Positions 20,007 to 29,023 of a DNA stretch of 64,000 bases are shown piece after piece. Origin of the DNA: Calothrix sp. PCC 7103 (lineage in GTDB: Bacteria; Cyanobacteriota; Cyanobacteriia; Cyanobacteriales; Nostocaceae); NCBI RefSeq assembly GCF_000331305.1, contig NZ_KB217478.1, positions 2,756,151-2,820,150 on the forward strand. The letters are read 5' to 3'. Every line of letters starts with the position of its first letter. The first letter of the stretch is position 1. Under the pieces are notes generated by a model. That model was not told where the DNA came from and searched no databases. It saw nothing but the letters and a program-made list of their open reading frames with translations. Both the position numbers and the translations under genes were made by a program.

Positions 20007-20684
20007 ATGGGGGTTTTCGTTTTTGTGCCGCAAGGCGCCGAATATAAAGCTGTGTGTAACGGTTTGAGGCGTGTTAATAAGGCAAGTTCACAGGTTATAT
20101 CTATTCCTGTAGGCAGTAAAGCTGTAACTAAATACTTACAAGAATGGTATAAGTCTGTGAATTTACTTAAAGATTCTCAGCCATATGCTTTAGTAATGGG
20201 TTTATGTGGAAGTTTAAAGTCTGATTACGATGTGGGGGACGTTGTGCTTTATGAATCTTGTATCTATCAAGATCAAGTTTTATACTGTGATAATGATTAT
20301 ATAAATCAATTAAAATCATGCTTGAAACAGAAAGTATCGACAGTTAAGGCGTTAACTAGTGATAGTGTTGTTTTTTCCAAGGATGAGAAGATTTTATTGG
20401 GAAAATTAGGTGCCTCTGTCGTTGATATGGAAGGTTTTAGTGCGCTGGAATTTTTGAGTTCGGTTGGTTTTAAAGTGGGAATGTTACGGGTAGTCAGTGA
20501 TGGGTGTAAACATGATTTGCCGAATTTAAATTCAGCTTTTAGTCCAGAAGGCGCCCTTTTGCCTTTACCGTTGGCGTTAGGGATGTTACGCCAGCCCATC
20601 GCTGCTTGTCGTTTAATACATGGTTCTTTACGAGGGTTGAAGGTTTTAGAAAATGTGACGAAAGATTTAGTTCATATATCATAA
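20007..20684 (+). CDS. hpnG: Adenosylhopane nucleosidase/phosphorylase HpnG
   Basis: HpnG removes adenine from adenosylhopane after HpnH. The 225-residue product has a nucleoside-phosphorylase-like fold. It shows FVPQGAEYKAVCNGL at the start, ALVMGLCGSL, GDVVLYESC and the key VVDMEGFSALEFL block, which resembles the VEMEG motif of MTA/SAH nucleosidases. An earlier in-frame ATG at 19956 would add 17 residues encoded by the REP repeat, so ATG 20007 is preferred. The gene ends 13 bases inside the convergent hpnB gene. No good ribosome site is visible, perhaps because the REP repeat has replaced the original leader. Confidence 0.85.
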   Translation: MGVFVFVPQGAEYKAVCNGLRRVNKASSQVISIPVGSKAVTKYLQEWYKSVNLLKDSQPYALVMGLCGSLKSDYDVGDVVLYESCIYQDQVLYCDNDYINQLKSCLKQKVSTVKALTSDSVVFSKDEKILLGKLGASVVDMEGFSALEFLSSVGFKVGMLRVVSDGCKHDLPNLNSAFSPEGALLPLPLALGMLRQPIAACRLIHGSLRGLKVLENVTKDLVHIS

Positions 20685-21832
20685 ACTCTGCCTTTCCAGG
20701 CGCCTCCCCGTCCTTGCCAATGGCGCAAGGCTGAATCTAGAGTCATTAAAGTGTACAAAAATGCAATTACTGGTAAGCAAAAAGCATAAATAGGTGAGCA
20801 ATGATAAAAACGAATTGTTGGATAGTAGGCTAGAGCCATTAGCAACCACCCTAGTAAACCCAATGCAGCAATTAACCAGTTACTCGTTACTAAACCAAAT
20901 ACTAACGCTATTGGTGAAATTAAATATACTAAAGTCATTCCCAATAAAGTTCCAATTAGTAATATTGGGGAGTACTTAATTTGAGTATAAGCAGTTCTCG
21001 CTACCATATCCCAAATTGTATCTAAAGAATTATACTCACGTAAGCTGTGCGTTAAAGAACTTAATCCTAACCAAATACAATGGTTTTTTGATGATTTTAC
21101 GGCGCCTGCTAATGCACAATCATCAATTAGAGCTTGTTTGACACTTTCAATTCCACCAATACGTTCTAGTGCATCACGACGAATTAATATACAACCACCA
21201 GCAGCGGCAGCAGTAGATTTATTAGGGTCGTTTACCCAACGGAAAGGATAAAGTTTTTGGAAAAAGAATACAAAAGCTGGTATCAATAATCTTTCCCAAA
21301 AGCTTTCGCATCGTAATCGCACCATTACAGAGGCAAGGTCTAAGTTTTTTTGAACTGCTTTTGTAACAAGTCTGTTAAGATTACTGGAATCATGCTCAAT
21401 ATCTGCATCTGCCAAAAGATAGTAATCTGGGTTAAATGTGCTAGCTTTGCGAATTCCTTGTTCAACTGCCCAAAGTTTACCAGACCAACCCGGTGTCAGT
21501 GGCAAAGCGTTGATTACATGTAATTGTTGAGTTTTGTTAAGATTTTCAGCAGTTTTCAACGCTATCGATGCTGTACCATCACTGCTGTTGTCATCGACTA
21601 AAATAATACTAAATGTGCCTGGGTAGTCTTGACAAAGTATAGATTTTAAGGTTTTCCCTAATAAATCAGCTTCATTACGTGCAGGAATTACAGCGCAAAC
21701 TGTAGGGTAGGAATTGCCTATGCTCATATCCTCTATGACTTCTGACACTTGCCAGAAGGCACCTCGATAAATCAGTAATCCTATCCAAATCAAAACTGGT
21801 AAAAATGTAGCAACCAATTCAATAAGTGTCAT
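20672..21832 (-). CDS. hpnB: Hopanoid-associated glycosyltransferase HpnB
   Basis: A family 2 glycosyltransferase anchored in the membrane. The N-terminal helix (LIELVATFLPVLIWIGLLIY) is followed by the GT2 start AVIPARNEADLLGKTL, the LVDDNSSDGTA motif, an LADADIEH metal-binding motif, ALIDDCALAGAVK, and several helices at the C-terminus. It matches the hopene-associated HpnB group. The ATG at 21832 is preferred to a GTG at 21850 because it directly precedes the first helix. Divergent from shc with about 117 bp between, and its 3' end overlaps hpnG by 13 bp. Confidence 0.88.
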   Translation of the reverse strand: MTLIELVATFLPVLIWIGLLIYRGAFWQVSEVIEDMSIGNSYPTVCAVIPARNEADLLGKTLKSILCQDYPGTFSIILVDDNSSDGTASIALKTAENLNKTQQLHVINALPLTPGWSGKLWAVEQGIRKASTFNPDYYLLADADIEHDSSNLNRLVTKAVQKNLDLASVMVRLRCESFWERLLIPAFVFFFQKLYPFRWVNDPNKSTAAAAGGCILIRRDALERIGGIESVKQALIDDCALAGAVKSSKNHCIWLGLSSLTHSLREYNSLDTIWDMVARTAYTQIKYSPILLIGTLLGMTLVYLISPIALVFGLVTSNWLIAALGLLGWLLMALAYYPTIRFYHCSPIYAFCLPVIAFLYTLMTLDSALRHWQGRGGAWKGRVYDI

Positions 21833-21877
21833 AGTACTCTTGCTTATCACTGCTTTTACATGGGAAAATACGTTTTC

Positions 21878-21891
21878 TCTCTAGTTAGAGA
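21878..21891. promoter_or_regulatory. Operator-like palindrome between hpnB and shc
   Basis: TCTCTAGTTAGAGA is a 6+6 bp inverted repeat in the short divergent region between hpnB and shc. Its position suits an operator controlling both genes. No regulator is known, and chance cannot be excluded. Confidence 0.3.
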
Positions 21892-21949
21892 TAGCACTTG
21901 CATTTTTCACTGCCGCATCCATACTATTGTTAAGTCTGAGTAGTACTTC

Positions 21950-23854
21950 ATGCAAATTCAAAATCGGGTTACTTTATCAAAAGTTCCTTACTCAATTGCA
22001 GCGAGTCAAAATTATCTTTTATCGATTCAATACCCAGATGGCTACTGGTGGGCTGAATTAGAATCTAATGTCACTATAACTGCGGAGGTCGTCCTCCTTC
22101 ACAAGATTTGGGGTACCGACAACTATCGACCCCTACATAAAATTGAAAAATATCTCCGTTCCCAACAACGTCCTAATGGTAGCTGGGAACTTTTTTATGG
22201 TGACGGTGGAGATTTAAGCACCTCGGTCGAAGCGTATATGGCACTGAAATTATTGGGGGTTGCAGAAACTGACCCAGCATTAAAGTTAGCGCGCGATTTT
22301 ATTTTAGAGTTAGGCGGCATCAGCAAAACGCGAATTTTCACTAAGCTACATCTAGCATTAATTGGCTGTTATAGCTGGCGTGGTATTCCTTCGCTACCTC
22401 CTTGGGTAATGTTACTCCCAGATAATTTCATATTTAATATTTATGAAATGTCAAGTTGGGCACGCTCTAGTACAGTGCCTTTACTGATTGTCACAGATAA
22501 AAAACCTGTTTATGTTACCAATCCTGGTATTAGCCTTAATGAGCTATATACAGAAGGTATAGATAATGTCAAGTATGAGTTACCGCGTAGCAATGATTGG
22601 ACTGATATCTTTTTAGTGGCGGATGAAGCTTTTAAACTTGGCGAAAGCTTAGGTTTAGTACCGTTCCGCGAAGAGGGTATTCAAGCTGCGGAAAGATGGG
22701 TTTTAGAGCGTCAGGAAGTTACAGGTGACTGGGGTGGAATTATTCCAGCAATGCTCAATTCACTTTTGGCTTTGCGTGCGTTGAATTATGATGTCAACGA
22801 CCCAATAGTCGTGCGTGGTTTCAAAGCGCTTGATAATTTTGCCATAGAAACCACCGATAGTTATCGTGTACAACCTTGTGTTTCGCCTGTTTGGGATACT
22901 GCTTGGGTAATACGCGCACTCATTGAGTCAGGTTTGGCACCAGACCATCCAGGTATTGTAAGTGCGGGTGAATGGCTACTTTCTAAGCAAATTCTAGACT
23001 ATGGTGATTGGGCAGTTAAAAATCGTCAAGGCAAACCAGGCGCCTGGGCATTTGAATTTGATAATAAGTACTACCCTGATGTAGATGACACAGCAGTCGT
23101 TGTAATGTCATTGGCACTAGCAAAGCTCCCTAATGAGAAATTAAAAACAGCAGCAATGATGCGGGCTATTGATTGGGTGGCAACAATGCAGTGTAAACAA
23201 GGAGGTTGGGCGGCATTTGATCTTAATAATGATGCTGATTGGCTCAATATGATTCCTTATGGCGACCTTAAAGCCATGATAGACCCGAACACAGCAGATG
23301 TGACCGCACGTGTTTTAGAAATGCTCGGTTGCTGCGATTTATCAATTAATCAACATGATTTTGACCGCGCACTTGATTATTTACTCAAAGAGCAAGAAGC
23401 CGAAGGTTGTTGGTTTGGTCGTTGGGGAGTCAATTACATTTACGGGACTAGCGGCGCCCTTTGTGCTTTAGCTAGTATGGCACCATCTAAAAGAACAAGC
23501 ATTCAACGTGGCGCCGCTTGGTTGGTAAGTTGTCAAAACACAGATGGTGGTTGGGGTGAAACTTGCCGCAGTTATGACAACCCTAGTCTAAAAGGTAAAG
23601 GACGCAGCACTGCATCACAAACTGCTTGGGCATTACTAGGTTTAATGGCAGCAGGTGAAGCAACTGGTCAATACTCAACAGATGTTATTAAGCGTGGTAT
23701 AGATTATTTAGTTACAACTCAGCAAGAAGGCACTTGGAACGAAGATGATTTTACAGGAACCGGTTTCCCTTGTCACTTCTATCTCAAATATCACCTATAC
23801 CAACAGTACTTTCCTTTACTAGCTCTTGGTCGCTATCAAGCACTTATGACTTAA
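21950..23854 (+). CDS. shc: Squalene-hopene cyclase
   Basis: Cyclises squalene to hopene and diplopterol. The 634-residue protein carries the catalytic DXDD motif as DVDD at residues 377-380, the QW repeats (for example QRPNGSWE, GGWGETCRSYDNPS, QQEGTWNEDDFTG) and the C-terminal FPCHFYLKYHLYQQYFPLLALGRY. Length is typical of bacterial Shc. It acts at the inner face of the membrane. It stands between hpnB and, after a 767-bp gap, the squalene/phytoene synthase gene, so substrate supply and cyclisation are adjacent. Confidence 0.98.
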   Translation: MQIQNRVTLSKVPYSIAASQNYLLSIQYPDGYWWAELESNVTITAEVVLLHKIWGTDNYRPLHKIEKYLRSQQRPNGSWELFYGDGGDLSTSVEAYMALKLLGVAETDPALKLARDFILELGGISKTRIFTKLHLALIGCYSWRGIPSLPPWVMLLPDNFIFNIYEMSSWARSSTVPLLIVTDKKPVYVTNPGISLNELYTEGIDNVKYELPRSNDWTDIFLVADEAFKLGESLGLVPFREEGIQAAERWVLERQEVTGDWGGIIPAMLNSLLALRALNYDVNDPIVVRGFKALDNFAIETTDSYRVQPCVSPVWDTAWVIRALIESGLAPDHPGIVSAGEWLLSKQILDYGDWAVKNRQGKPGAWAFEFDNKYYPDVDDTAVVVMSLALAKLPNEKLKTAAMMRAIDWVATMQCKQGGWAAFDLNNDADWLNMIPYGDLKAMIDPNTADVTARVLEMLGCCDLSINQHDFDRALDYLLKEQEAEGCWFGRWGVNYIYGTSGALCALASMAPSKRTSIQRGAAWLVSCQNTDGGWGETCRSYDNPSLKGKGRSTASQTAWALLGLMAAGEATGQYSTDVIKRGIDYLVTTQQEGTWNEDDFTGTGFPCHFYLKYHLYQQYFPLLALGRYQALMT

Positions 23855-24621
23855 TCAAATACATCATACCGTTACCTCTGTTGTGGCTAGCTTGTATAAA
23901 TTATTAACATATATACAGCTTTAGCTAGCTACAAAAGATTTTTTAGTATGTAAAATATAATACAATATTTGCGTATTGATTACATACGAAGAGAATTTAT
24001 TATTACTTAGAATTGATTATTACTTACAAGTCGGGTAATCATACCACAATTCAATTACAGTACGATACATTAAAAATATTCCCAAGTATGGAAAACCATG
24101 ATATGCTCTGGGAAACTTTTATAAATTTAATGTTATTGATAAAGGAGTTCATGCACATATTTTAAAAACAGATTAAACAACCAATTACTTGACATGTTGA
24201 CATCTGACTCAAAACTTATCACAACTTTAGTAAAATATTGTTGTATAAAATAATTCTTTAAAGCTATTGTAAATGTGGTTGCATTTTTAAATATAACATG
24301 CATCGACTTTATAGCACGAAACCTAAGAAACCCGGTTTCTGAAATATTATTGGATATTATTTTATACAGTAAAAAACAAGCTAAAGTTTAATTTTTTAGT
24401 ATCTTGCTTTTGTTAAAAGACAGTAAGGTTTATAGGTTGCTGGCGAGTAATCATAATTGGGATTGATATTCAAAAATGATATAAACTGTAACCTAGAAGA
24501 CAAAGATAAGTAAACTTTATAATTAACTTATAAATGCTTAACTTTTACTTAAATATGTATAAATAATATTCATAAGGCAGGAAACTGCAAGTGGGGGAAA
24601 ATAACCAGAGGAGTGTAACGA
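23855..24621. other. Gene-free interval between shc and the synthase gene
   Basis: No gene was seen in these 767 AT-rich bases. A CCCGGTTT palindromic repeat lies at 24325-24340. The right end has an AGAGGAG ribosome site (from about 24608) for the next gene, so that gene probably has its own promoter. A small RNA cannot be excluded. Confidence 0.55.
24325..24340. repeat. CCCGGTTT palindromic repeat, copy 2
   Basis: AAGAAACCCGGTTTCT is almost fully palindromic. It is a longer copy of the 10112-10124 repeat. Confidence 0.65.
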
Positions 24622-25449
24622 ATGGATTTACGTACAGACGCTTTAGAGTTATTAAAGGAAACTAGCCGGACTTTTTACATCCCCATAGTTCGTTTACCAC
24701 GAGGGTTGCAGGAAGCAGTTGCTTCGGCTTATTTGTGTATGCGTGCTATCGACCAAATCGAAGATGATTCAGAGCTTGATAACCAAACAAAATCTGAACT
24801 GCTGCGAAGCATTAGCTTGACTTTACAGGCAGGAGTTGATGGTTTTGCAGTTGACGCTTTTACAGAGGGATTTGTTGGATACGAGAATAAATTACCTGAA
24901 GTTACTCTTCGACTGCGCGAATGGTTGATATTGGCACCAGAAACTATTGCACCTAGAATATGGGATGCCACTGCTGCCATGTCTGACCGCATGGCATATT
25001 GGGCAAAACGAAACTGGAAAATAGACGACGAGTCAGACTTAGACCGTTACACATTTGGGGTTGCAGGCGCCGTTGGGTTATTGCTATCAGATTTATGGGC
25101 TTGGTATGATGGGACGCAGACCAACAGAACTTTAGCAATTGGGTTTGGTAGAGGATTGCAAGCTGTGAATATCATTCGCAATTATAGCGAAGACTCACTT
25201 CGCGGTGTCACCTTTACGCCCAAAGGTTGGGATGCGAATAAATTGCAAGCATACGCACGTAAAAATTTAGCTTTAGCTTCGGCTTACAATGCTTCCCTTC
25301 CCCCCGACAGTCCAGCATTAGACTTTTGCCAAATACCCCTAACATTAGCTTACGGCACCCTCGAAGCCATTGCACATGGTAAAGAGAAACTTAGCCGTAG
25401 CGATGTAGTTGCACTCCTAGAACAGGTAATAGGTTCCAATCCTGGTTAG
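24622..25449 (+). CDS. Squalene/phytoene synthase family protein
   Basis: A 275-residue head-to-head prenyl synthase. The first aspartate-rich motif is AIDQIEDDSEL near residue 42, and the second is NIIRNYSED, in which asparagine replaces the usual aspartate of NxxRDxxED. This variant is typical of a bacterial subfamily rather than a random loss. Because it follows shc, it probably makes squalene from farnesyl diphosphate; phytoene synthesis is less likely by context. The separate HpnC, HpnD and HpnE route is not seen in the window. AGAGGAG lies about ten bases upstream of the ATG. Confidence 0.82.
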   Translation: MDLRTDALELLKETSRTFYIPIVRLPRGLQEAVASAYLCMRAIDQIEDDSELDNQTKSELLRSISLTLQAGVDGFAVDAFTEGFVGYENKLPEVTLRLREWLILAPETIAPRIWDATAAMSDRMAYWAKRNWKIDDESDLDRYTFGVAGAVGLLLSDLWAWYDGTQTNRTLAIGFGRGLQAVNIIRNYSEDSLRGVTFTPKGWDANKLQAYARKNLALASAYNASLPPDSPALDFCQIPLTLAYGTLEAIAHGKEKLSRSDVVALLEQVIGSNPG

Positions 25450-25452
25450 CCA

Positions 25453-25486
25453 AATGTAGAGACGCGATATATCACGTCTCTACATT
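25453..25486. terminator. GTAGAGACG inverted repeat / terminator-like hairpin
   Basis: Perfect 12-bp stem AATGTAGAGACG (25453-25464) with 25475-25486 around a ten-base loop. It lies between the synthase gene and a convergent gene. GTAGAGACG-type palindromes are widespread in Nostocales genomes. It lacks a T-run, so it may be a repeat rather than a dedicated terminator. Confidence 0.6.
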
Positions 25487-25493
25487 GATGATA

Positions 25494-25973
25494 TTAAATA
25501 TTGTCAGATACAGGTTCACCTGCAAGTTTTGCTGGTATAACAATTCCGTAATAAGCTGCTGCAATCGCGCTAGCTGCGTTTAAAAATACGTTATAACCAA
25601 ATAATGGCATCAAACCAAAGGATGTCTTTGTAAACGGCAGTAAACCCATTATGGCAATTACGACATAAGCAACAAAGAAGATACGATTAAATTGTCTGGC
25701 GCCATGGTGAGTTATATAAGAAGTTATTCCCAATAATCCAACAGCACAGTGAACAAGGTTGTGCAAAAAATTCGTTGGGAATAGTCCAAAAATATATCCA
25801 AACCCAGCAGCATAGGCATTGTGAGCATCTTGTGCTGGGACAAAAGAAACATCAGTTCCAGGTATAGAAACAAAAGCTGGAATAAATCCGGCTATCCCAA
25901 GAACTAAAAATAATATTCCAATTCCTAAAGCACAGTAGCGCTCGGCTTCGCGCAATGCATTTGTGTTAATCAT
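25494..25973 (-). CDS. DUF4383-type four-helix membrane protein
   Basis: A 159-residue integral membrane protein with four predicted helices (about residues 14-34, 55-80, 95-115, 122-145). The motif NFLHNLVHCAVGLLGI is characteristic of the DUF4383 family of cyanobacterial and actinobacterial membrane proteins, which has no known function. It is convergent with the synthase gene across a short hairpin. Confidence 0.75.
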   Translation of the reverse strand: MINTNALREAERYCALGIGILFLVLGIAGFIPAFVSIPGTDVSFVPAQDAHNAYAAGFGYIFGLFPTNFLHNLVHCAVGLLGITSYITHHGARQFNRIFFVAYVVIAIMGLLPFTKTSFGLMPLFGYNVFLNAASAIAAAYYGIVIPAKLAGEPVSDNI

Positions 25974-26178
25974 GTCAGGAAATACCCTTTATTGCTGTAA
26001 AATTTCATCTATCTAATTGCATTTTCAAATTTAATCAGGGTTTGAAAATGTAAGAAGCGTTACTTCCTATTCAACGCATGATTGCTATATGCTTAATCTA
26101 TCAAAGGATAGGGTTTTGTATATTTATTGAGTTTTGTTGACGGTAAACTTTTATCGTGTTCGTTAATACTTAATTCAT

Positions 26179-26286
26179 ATGGATAATGACGTTATTATAT
26201 TTTTAGCTAGTGTTTTTGTGTTTATTCTTTATCTTGTTTTTTCTGCCTACACAGAAATGGGAACGAAATTGCCTTGGAGGAAGTAG
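26179..26286 (+). CDS. Candidate 35-residue single-helix membrane protein
   Basis: ATG at 26179 opens a 35-codon frame whose product has a short acidic start (MDND), one long hydrophobic helix (about residues 5-24) and a basic end (TKLPWRK). This layout resembles the tiny subunits of photosynthetic and respiratory complexes, but I do not recognise it as any of them. No Shine-Dalgarno sequence is seen. A dispersed hairpin repeat starts four bases after the stop, as after other genes here. Chance is possible at this length. Confidence 0.4.
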   Translation: MDNDVIIFLASVFVFILYLVFSAYTEMGTKLPWRK

Positions 26287-26289
26287 TAA

Positions 26290-26310
26290 GGACAGGCAAG
26301 ATGCCTATCC
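26290..26310. repeat. Dispersed hairpin repeat, GGACAGGCA arms
   Basis: GGACAGGCA-AGA-TGCCTATCC, one mismatch in a 9-bp stem, followed by TACAAAG. Same family as 14314-14335. Confidence 0.65.
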
Positions 26311-26322
26311 TACAAAGAAATT

Positions 26323-26604
26323 TTACTTTTTGGGCTTTTCAGGTAGGTTGCGGGGAGGAGTTAGGCATCCTTGGTAGAATTGTTGTTCGAGTTTACCAAG
26401 TCGGTACCATGTCAAACCAATAACCAGAAAAGTTAGTGATGCAATGCTTGTAACCGGATACCACGCTTCTAAAACATCAAAGTGATTTGCGCTACTACCA
26501 CCTGCATTCATACTTGCGACAGATGCGTTATTTGAATTTTCTAACTTAGATGAATTTAATATTTTTAATACTTTTGTACCAATACGCAATGAGGTCGCGG
26601 TCAT
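26323..26604 (-). CDS. Small hypothetical membrane protein
   Basis: A 93-residue product if it starts at ATG 26604; a TTG at 26628 would add eight residues. The first half is rich in Ser, Asn and Lys. One membrane helix follows (YPVTSIASLTFLVIGLTWYRL), then a short basic tail ending PEKPKK. No family is recognised. Coding status is supported only by the sensible helix and by lack of a better alternative. Confidence 0.45.
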   Translation of the reverse strand: MTATSLRIGTKVLKILNSSKLENSNNASVASMNAGGSSANHFDVLEAWYPVTSIASLTFLVIGLTWYRLGKLEQQFYQGCLTPPRNLPEKPKK

Positions 26605-27246
26605 AGCTTTACGTGTACTTGTATACAAGCATTAAATAACTCTTTACATTATTTAACATACTTATCGCTATCTGAAAGAAGACCGGTTTCTGCTGAAGGC
26701 ATAAAGTAGGGACTAGATTATGTATTTTCTCTCTAGAAAGTAAATAAGCTCAGATTAAAGTGAGGCAAAAAACTTTAATTTTTTTTTATAAAAAATTTCA
26801 TGAATTTACATTATTATGTTCATACTTAGGATAGAAGCCCTTTCCATTCTGTTGGAAGAGTGCGGGTTTCATTCCATCCTGTATCTTGAATATTAGGAGC
26901 CTGAACCGAAGGGGATGGTAACACTTTAATAAATTCAAGTGAAAGGAATATGAAGCTTTTGCGCTGAAACCGGAGCGAAGCAGATCGCATGGTGTGAGCA
27001 GTTACTTAAAAAAATACCATTAGTAGCCCTATTAAATGAACATAGTGAAGGTTTAACCAAATTGAGTACAAACGCAGCGGGTGCAATCTTTTTCTTCATA
27101 CCGTACTCATAAGTGCCTCACTATTCATAAGACAGTTTGTAACAAGTTAACCAGGGGTTGACGTGACCTATTGCAGTAAGACTTTACAAACTTACTGTAT
27201 ATCGTTGTCGTCGTTAATTCTTAACTACCCAATAATTTTTGAGACT
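26605..27246. other. Gene-poor interval with possible relic or structured RNA
   Basis: No complete gene. The first part is AT-rich. The region 26828-27112 has a less AT-rich composition, with short pairings such as TTCCA/TGGAA and AGGAT/ATCCT. A 52-codon open frame without a start runs 26954-27112. It may be a gene relic, a structured RNA, or chance. The last 130 bases should hold the promoter of the next gene. Confidence 0.4.
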
Positions 27247-28062
27247 ATGACTACCCAAATTGAAACAGATAGAAGTCCAAAACGACGTGGTTTTGTTCAG
27301 AGTATATGGGATATAGGTGTAATCTCGTCTCTGGTCATTCTTGCGTTTACCGCACAAGCTGGGAACTACGGTCAAGAAAACACTTACTCACCTGCTCGAC
27401 CAGTTAACGCTGCTGAAGTAGTTAGGAGTCCTAGAGACTTCATAAATAAAACAGTAACGGTAAGAAGTAGACCAATTGAAAAGTTGGGAGTAAACTCTTT
27501 CAAACTCAAAGATGGACTGTTTTCGCAACAAGAACCGCTTTTGGTTGTGAATGCATCAGGAACACCATTTAATTTACCTGCGAATAATCTAGATGTACAA
27601 ATTACAGGTCAGGTAAGAAACTTCGTGATTTCAGATATTGAGCGCGAGTTCAAGGTGAACTTAAATGAGGACTTGTACAGTGATTATGTCGGAGACCCTG
27701 TATTAGTTGCCGAAAACATCACTTTGGCGCCTCAACCAAATCAAGTATCCCAAGCACCAGAGCAGTTCTACGGCAAAACCATAGCAGTTACAGGTCAGGT
27801 CTCTGAACTTAAAAACTCTGTAATGACATTGCAAGCAGACCAACTCATCAAAGGCAGAAACCTACCTGTTTTGATGACCACATCCCCCAAAGTTGCTATT
27901 AACAAAGGTCAGAAAGTCGCAGTAGTTGGTGAAGTACGTCCATTTGTTGCAAACGAAATAGAGCGAGAATATAACTTCTCTTGGAACTCAAACGTCAAGC
28001 AACAGCTGGAAGCACAATACAAAAATAGACCCGTCTTAATTGCCGATGCTGTATATCCATAA
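27247..28062 (+). CDS. Membrane-anchored protein with two repeated OB-like domains
   Basis: A 271-residue protein, starting at ATG 27247 rather than the in-frame GTG at 27163. It has one membrane helix (about residues 22-40) and two similar extracytoplasmic halves. Each half has a short beta-rich segment, then V-R-(N/P)-F-V-x-x-(D/E)-I-E-R-E-(F/Y), then a P-V-L-(V/I)-A ending: VRNFVISDIEREF...DPVLVAENI and VRPFVANEIEREY...RPVLIADAVYP. This is a clear internal duplication. The first half also carries KTVTVRSRPIEKLG, the second KTIAVTGQVSELK, as in nucleic-acid- or ligand-binding OB folds. I cannot name a function. Confidence 0.72.
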   Translation: MTTQIETDRSPKRRGFVQSIWDIGVISSLVILAFTAQAGNYGQENTYSPARPVNAAEVVRSPRDFINKTVTVRSRPIEKLGVNSFKLKDGLFSQQEPLLVVNASGTPFNLPANNLDVQITGQVRNFVISDIEREFKVNLNEDLYSDYVGDPVLVAENITLAPQPNQVSQAPEQFYGKTIAVTGQVSELKNSVMTLQADQLIKGRNLPVLMTTSPKVAINKGQKVAVVGEVRPFVANEIEREYNFSWNSNVKQQLEAQYKNRPVLIADAVYP

Positions 28063-28072
28063 GTAAAATGTG

Positions 28073-28093
28073 GCACAGGCATCCTGCCTGTGC
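28073..28093. repeat. Dispersed hairpin repeat, GCACAGGCA arms
   Basis: Perfect 9-bp stem GCACAGGCA-TCC-TGCCTGTGC just after the preceding gene. Same family as 14314-14335, and could terminate transcription. Confidence 0.7.
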
Positions 28094-28111
28094 AGTGATT
28101 CTTCATTTTTA

Positions 28112-28140
28112 CCACAGAGACACAGGGTACACAGAGAGAA
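28112..28140. repeat. Dispersed CCACAGAGACAC repeat, second copy
   Basis: CCACAGAGACACAGGG followed by TACACAGAG. Closely related to 5381-5410. Confidence 0.6.
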
Positions 28141-28207
28141 GAAAAATTAACCACATAATCCGGAGGATTTCCTGCTTTCTTAGAAACGCTTGTACACAAA
28201 GAAAAAA

Positions 28208-28936
28208 TTATGTGGAAATACCTGGTATTCTGAGAATACGACGCTGTGAAGCGTTTAAATCAGGGAAGTTATCAGCATTGTAATAGTATCTTGCCCAGGC
28301 TGTAGATTGAGGTGAATATTTGTAAAATAGGGTGCGACGTTCGTTTTTACCTTGCCAGGGTAGTGTACCGTGAGTTAAAGCTTCGGTAAAAATAATTGCG
28401 CTTCCAGCTTTTGCTGTTACTGTTTTAACACAGCTATGTGGAGTTTCTAAATTTTGCCATGCTTGGGGGAACGGATAGTTACTTTTGTGACTACCAGGAA
28501 CACAGCCAAATCCACCATCACCTTGATTTACATCGCTTAACTCATAAGCAACAGCAGTTAGACCATTATACATTTTGCCGTGTTTAAACTCGTAATACTG
28601 GCAAGGGTCATAAGGATTTCCACCACCGTGAAGCGATGACCCAACTGGCCCGACTCCTTGAGCGATAATATGAACGTAGTCATGGTCTAAACGAAACTCG
28701 TGACCTAATAGTTCAGAAAGATAAGGAGTAACACTTGGGTTATCAATAATATCGCGAAATGGTTTACCCCAACTTAGTAAGCAATCAAATCTATATTTTG
28801 TCGCATTTGGTGATTTATGTAACTCCTTTTGCTTGTCTAAGTACGAATTTAATTCAGCGATTTGGGAGTTAGATAAAGCATTTTCAATAACAATAAATCC
28901 TTGTAAATCAAATTGGTAACGCTCTAATTCATTCAT
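28208..28936 (-). CDS. Phytanoyl-CoA dioxygenase (PhyH) family protein
   Basis: A 242-residue Fe(II)/2-oxoglutarate-dependent oxygenase of the PhyH group. It begins ELERYQFDLQGFIVIENAL, as family members do. It continues with SSLHGGGNPYDP, GGFGCVPGSHKSNYP, AIIFTEALTHGTLPW and a following arginine pair (NERRTLFYKYSP) that would bind 2-oxoglutarate. The likely iron ligands are a histidine in LHGGG and the histidine in LTHGTLPW, with the acidic ligand not certain. The substrate is unknown. ATG 28936 is preferred; upstream ATG 28945 is also possible. Confidence 0.8.
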   Translation of the reverse strand: MNELERYQFDLQGFIVIENALSNSQIAELNSYLDKQKELHKSPNATKYRFDCLLSWGKPFRDIIDNPSVTPYLSELLGHEFRLDHDYVHIIAQGVGPVGSSLHGGGNPYDPCQYYEFKHGKMYNGLTAVAYELSDVNQGDGGFGCVPGSHKSNYPFPQAWQNLETPHSCVKTVTAKAGSAIIFTEALTHGTLPWQGKNERRTLFYKYSPQSTAWARYYYNADNFPDLNASQRRILRIPGIST

Positions 28937-29023
28937 GCAAAACATCAAAATAAATTTTATGACAAAATGCTAGAAACCAGGTTTATTCATTGAGATATTA
29001 TAATCAAAACGACGATTTTGCAT

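Noticed and set aside
26969-26990. An SRP RNA (ffs) gene
   Set aside because: Only about 14 bases resemble the conserved core, and the required hairpin around them is absent.
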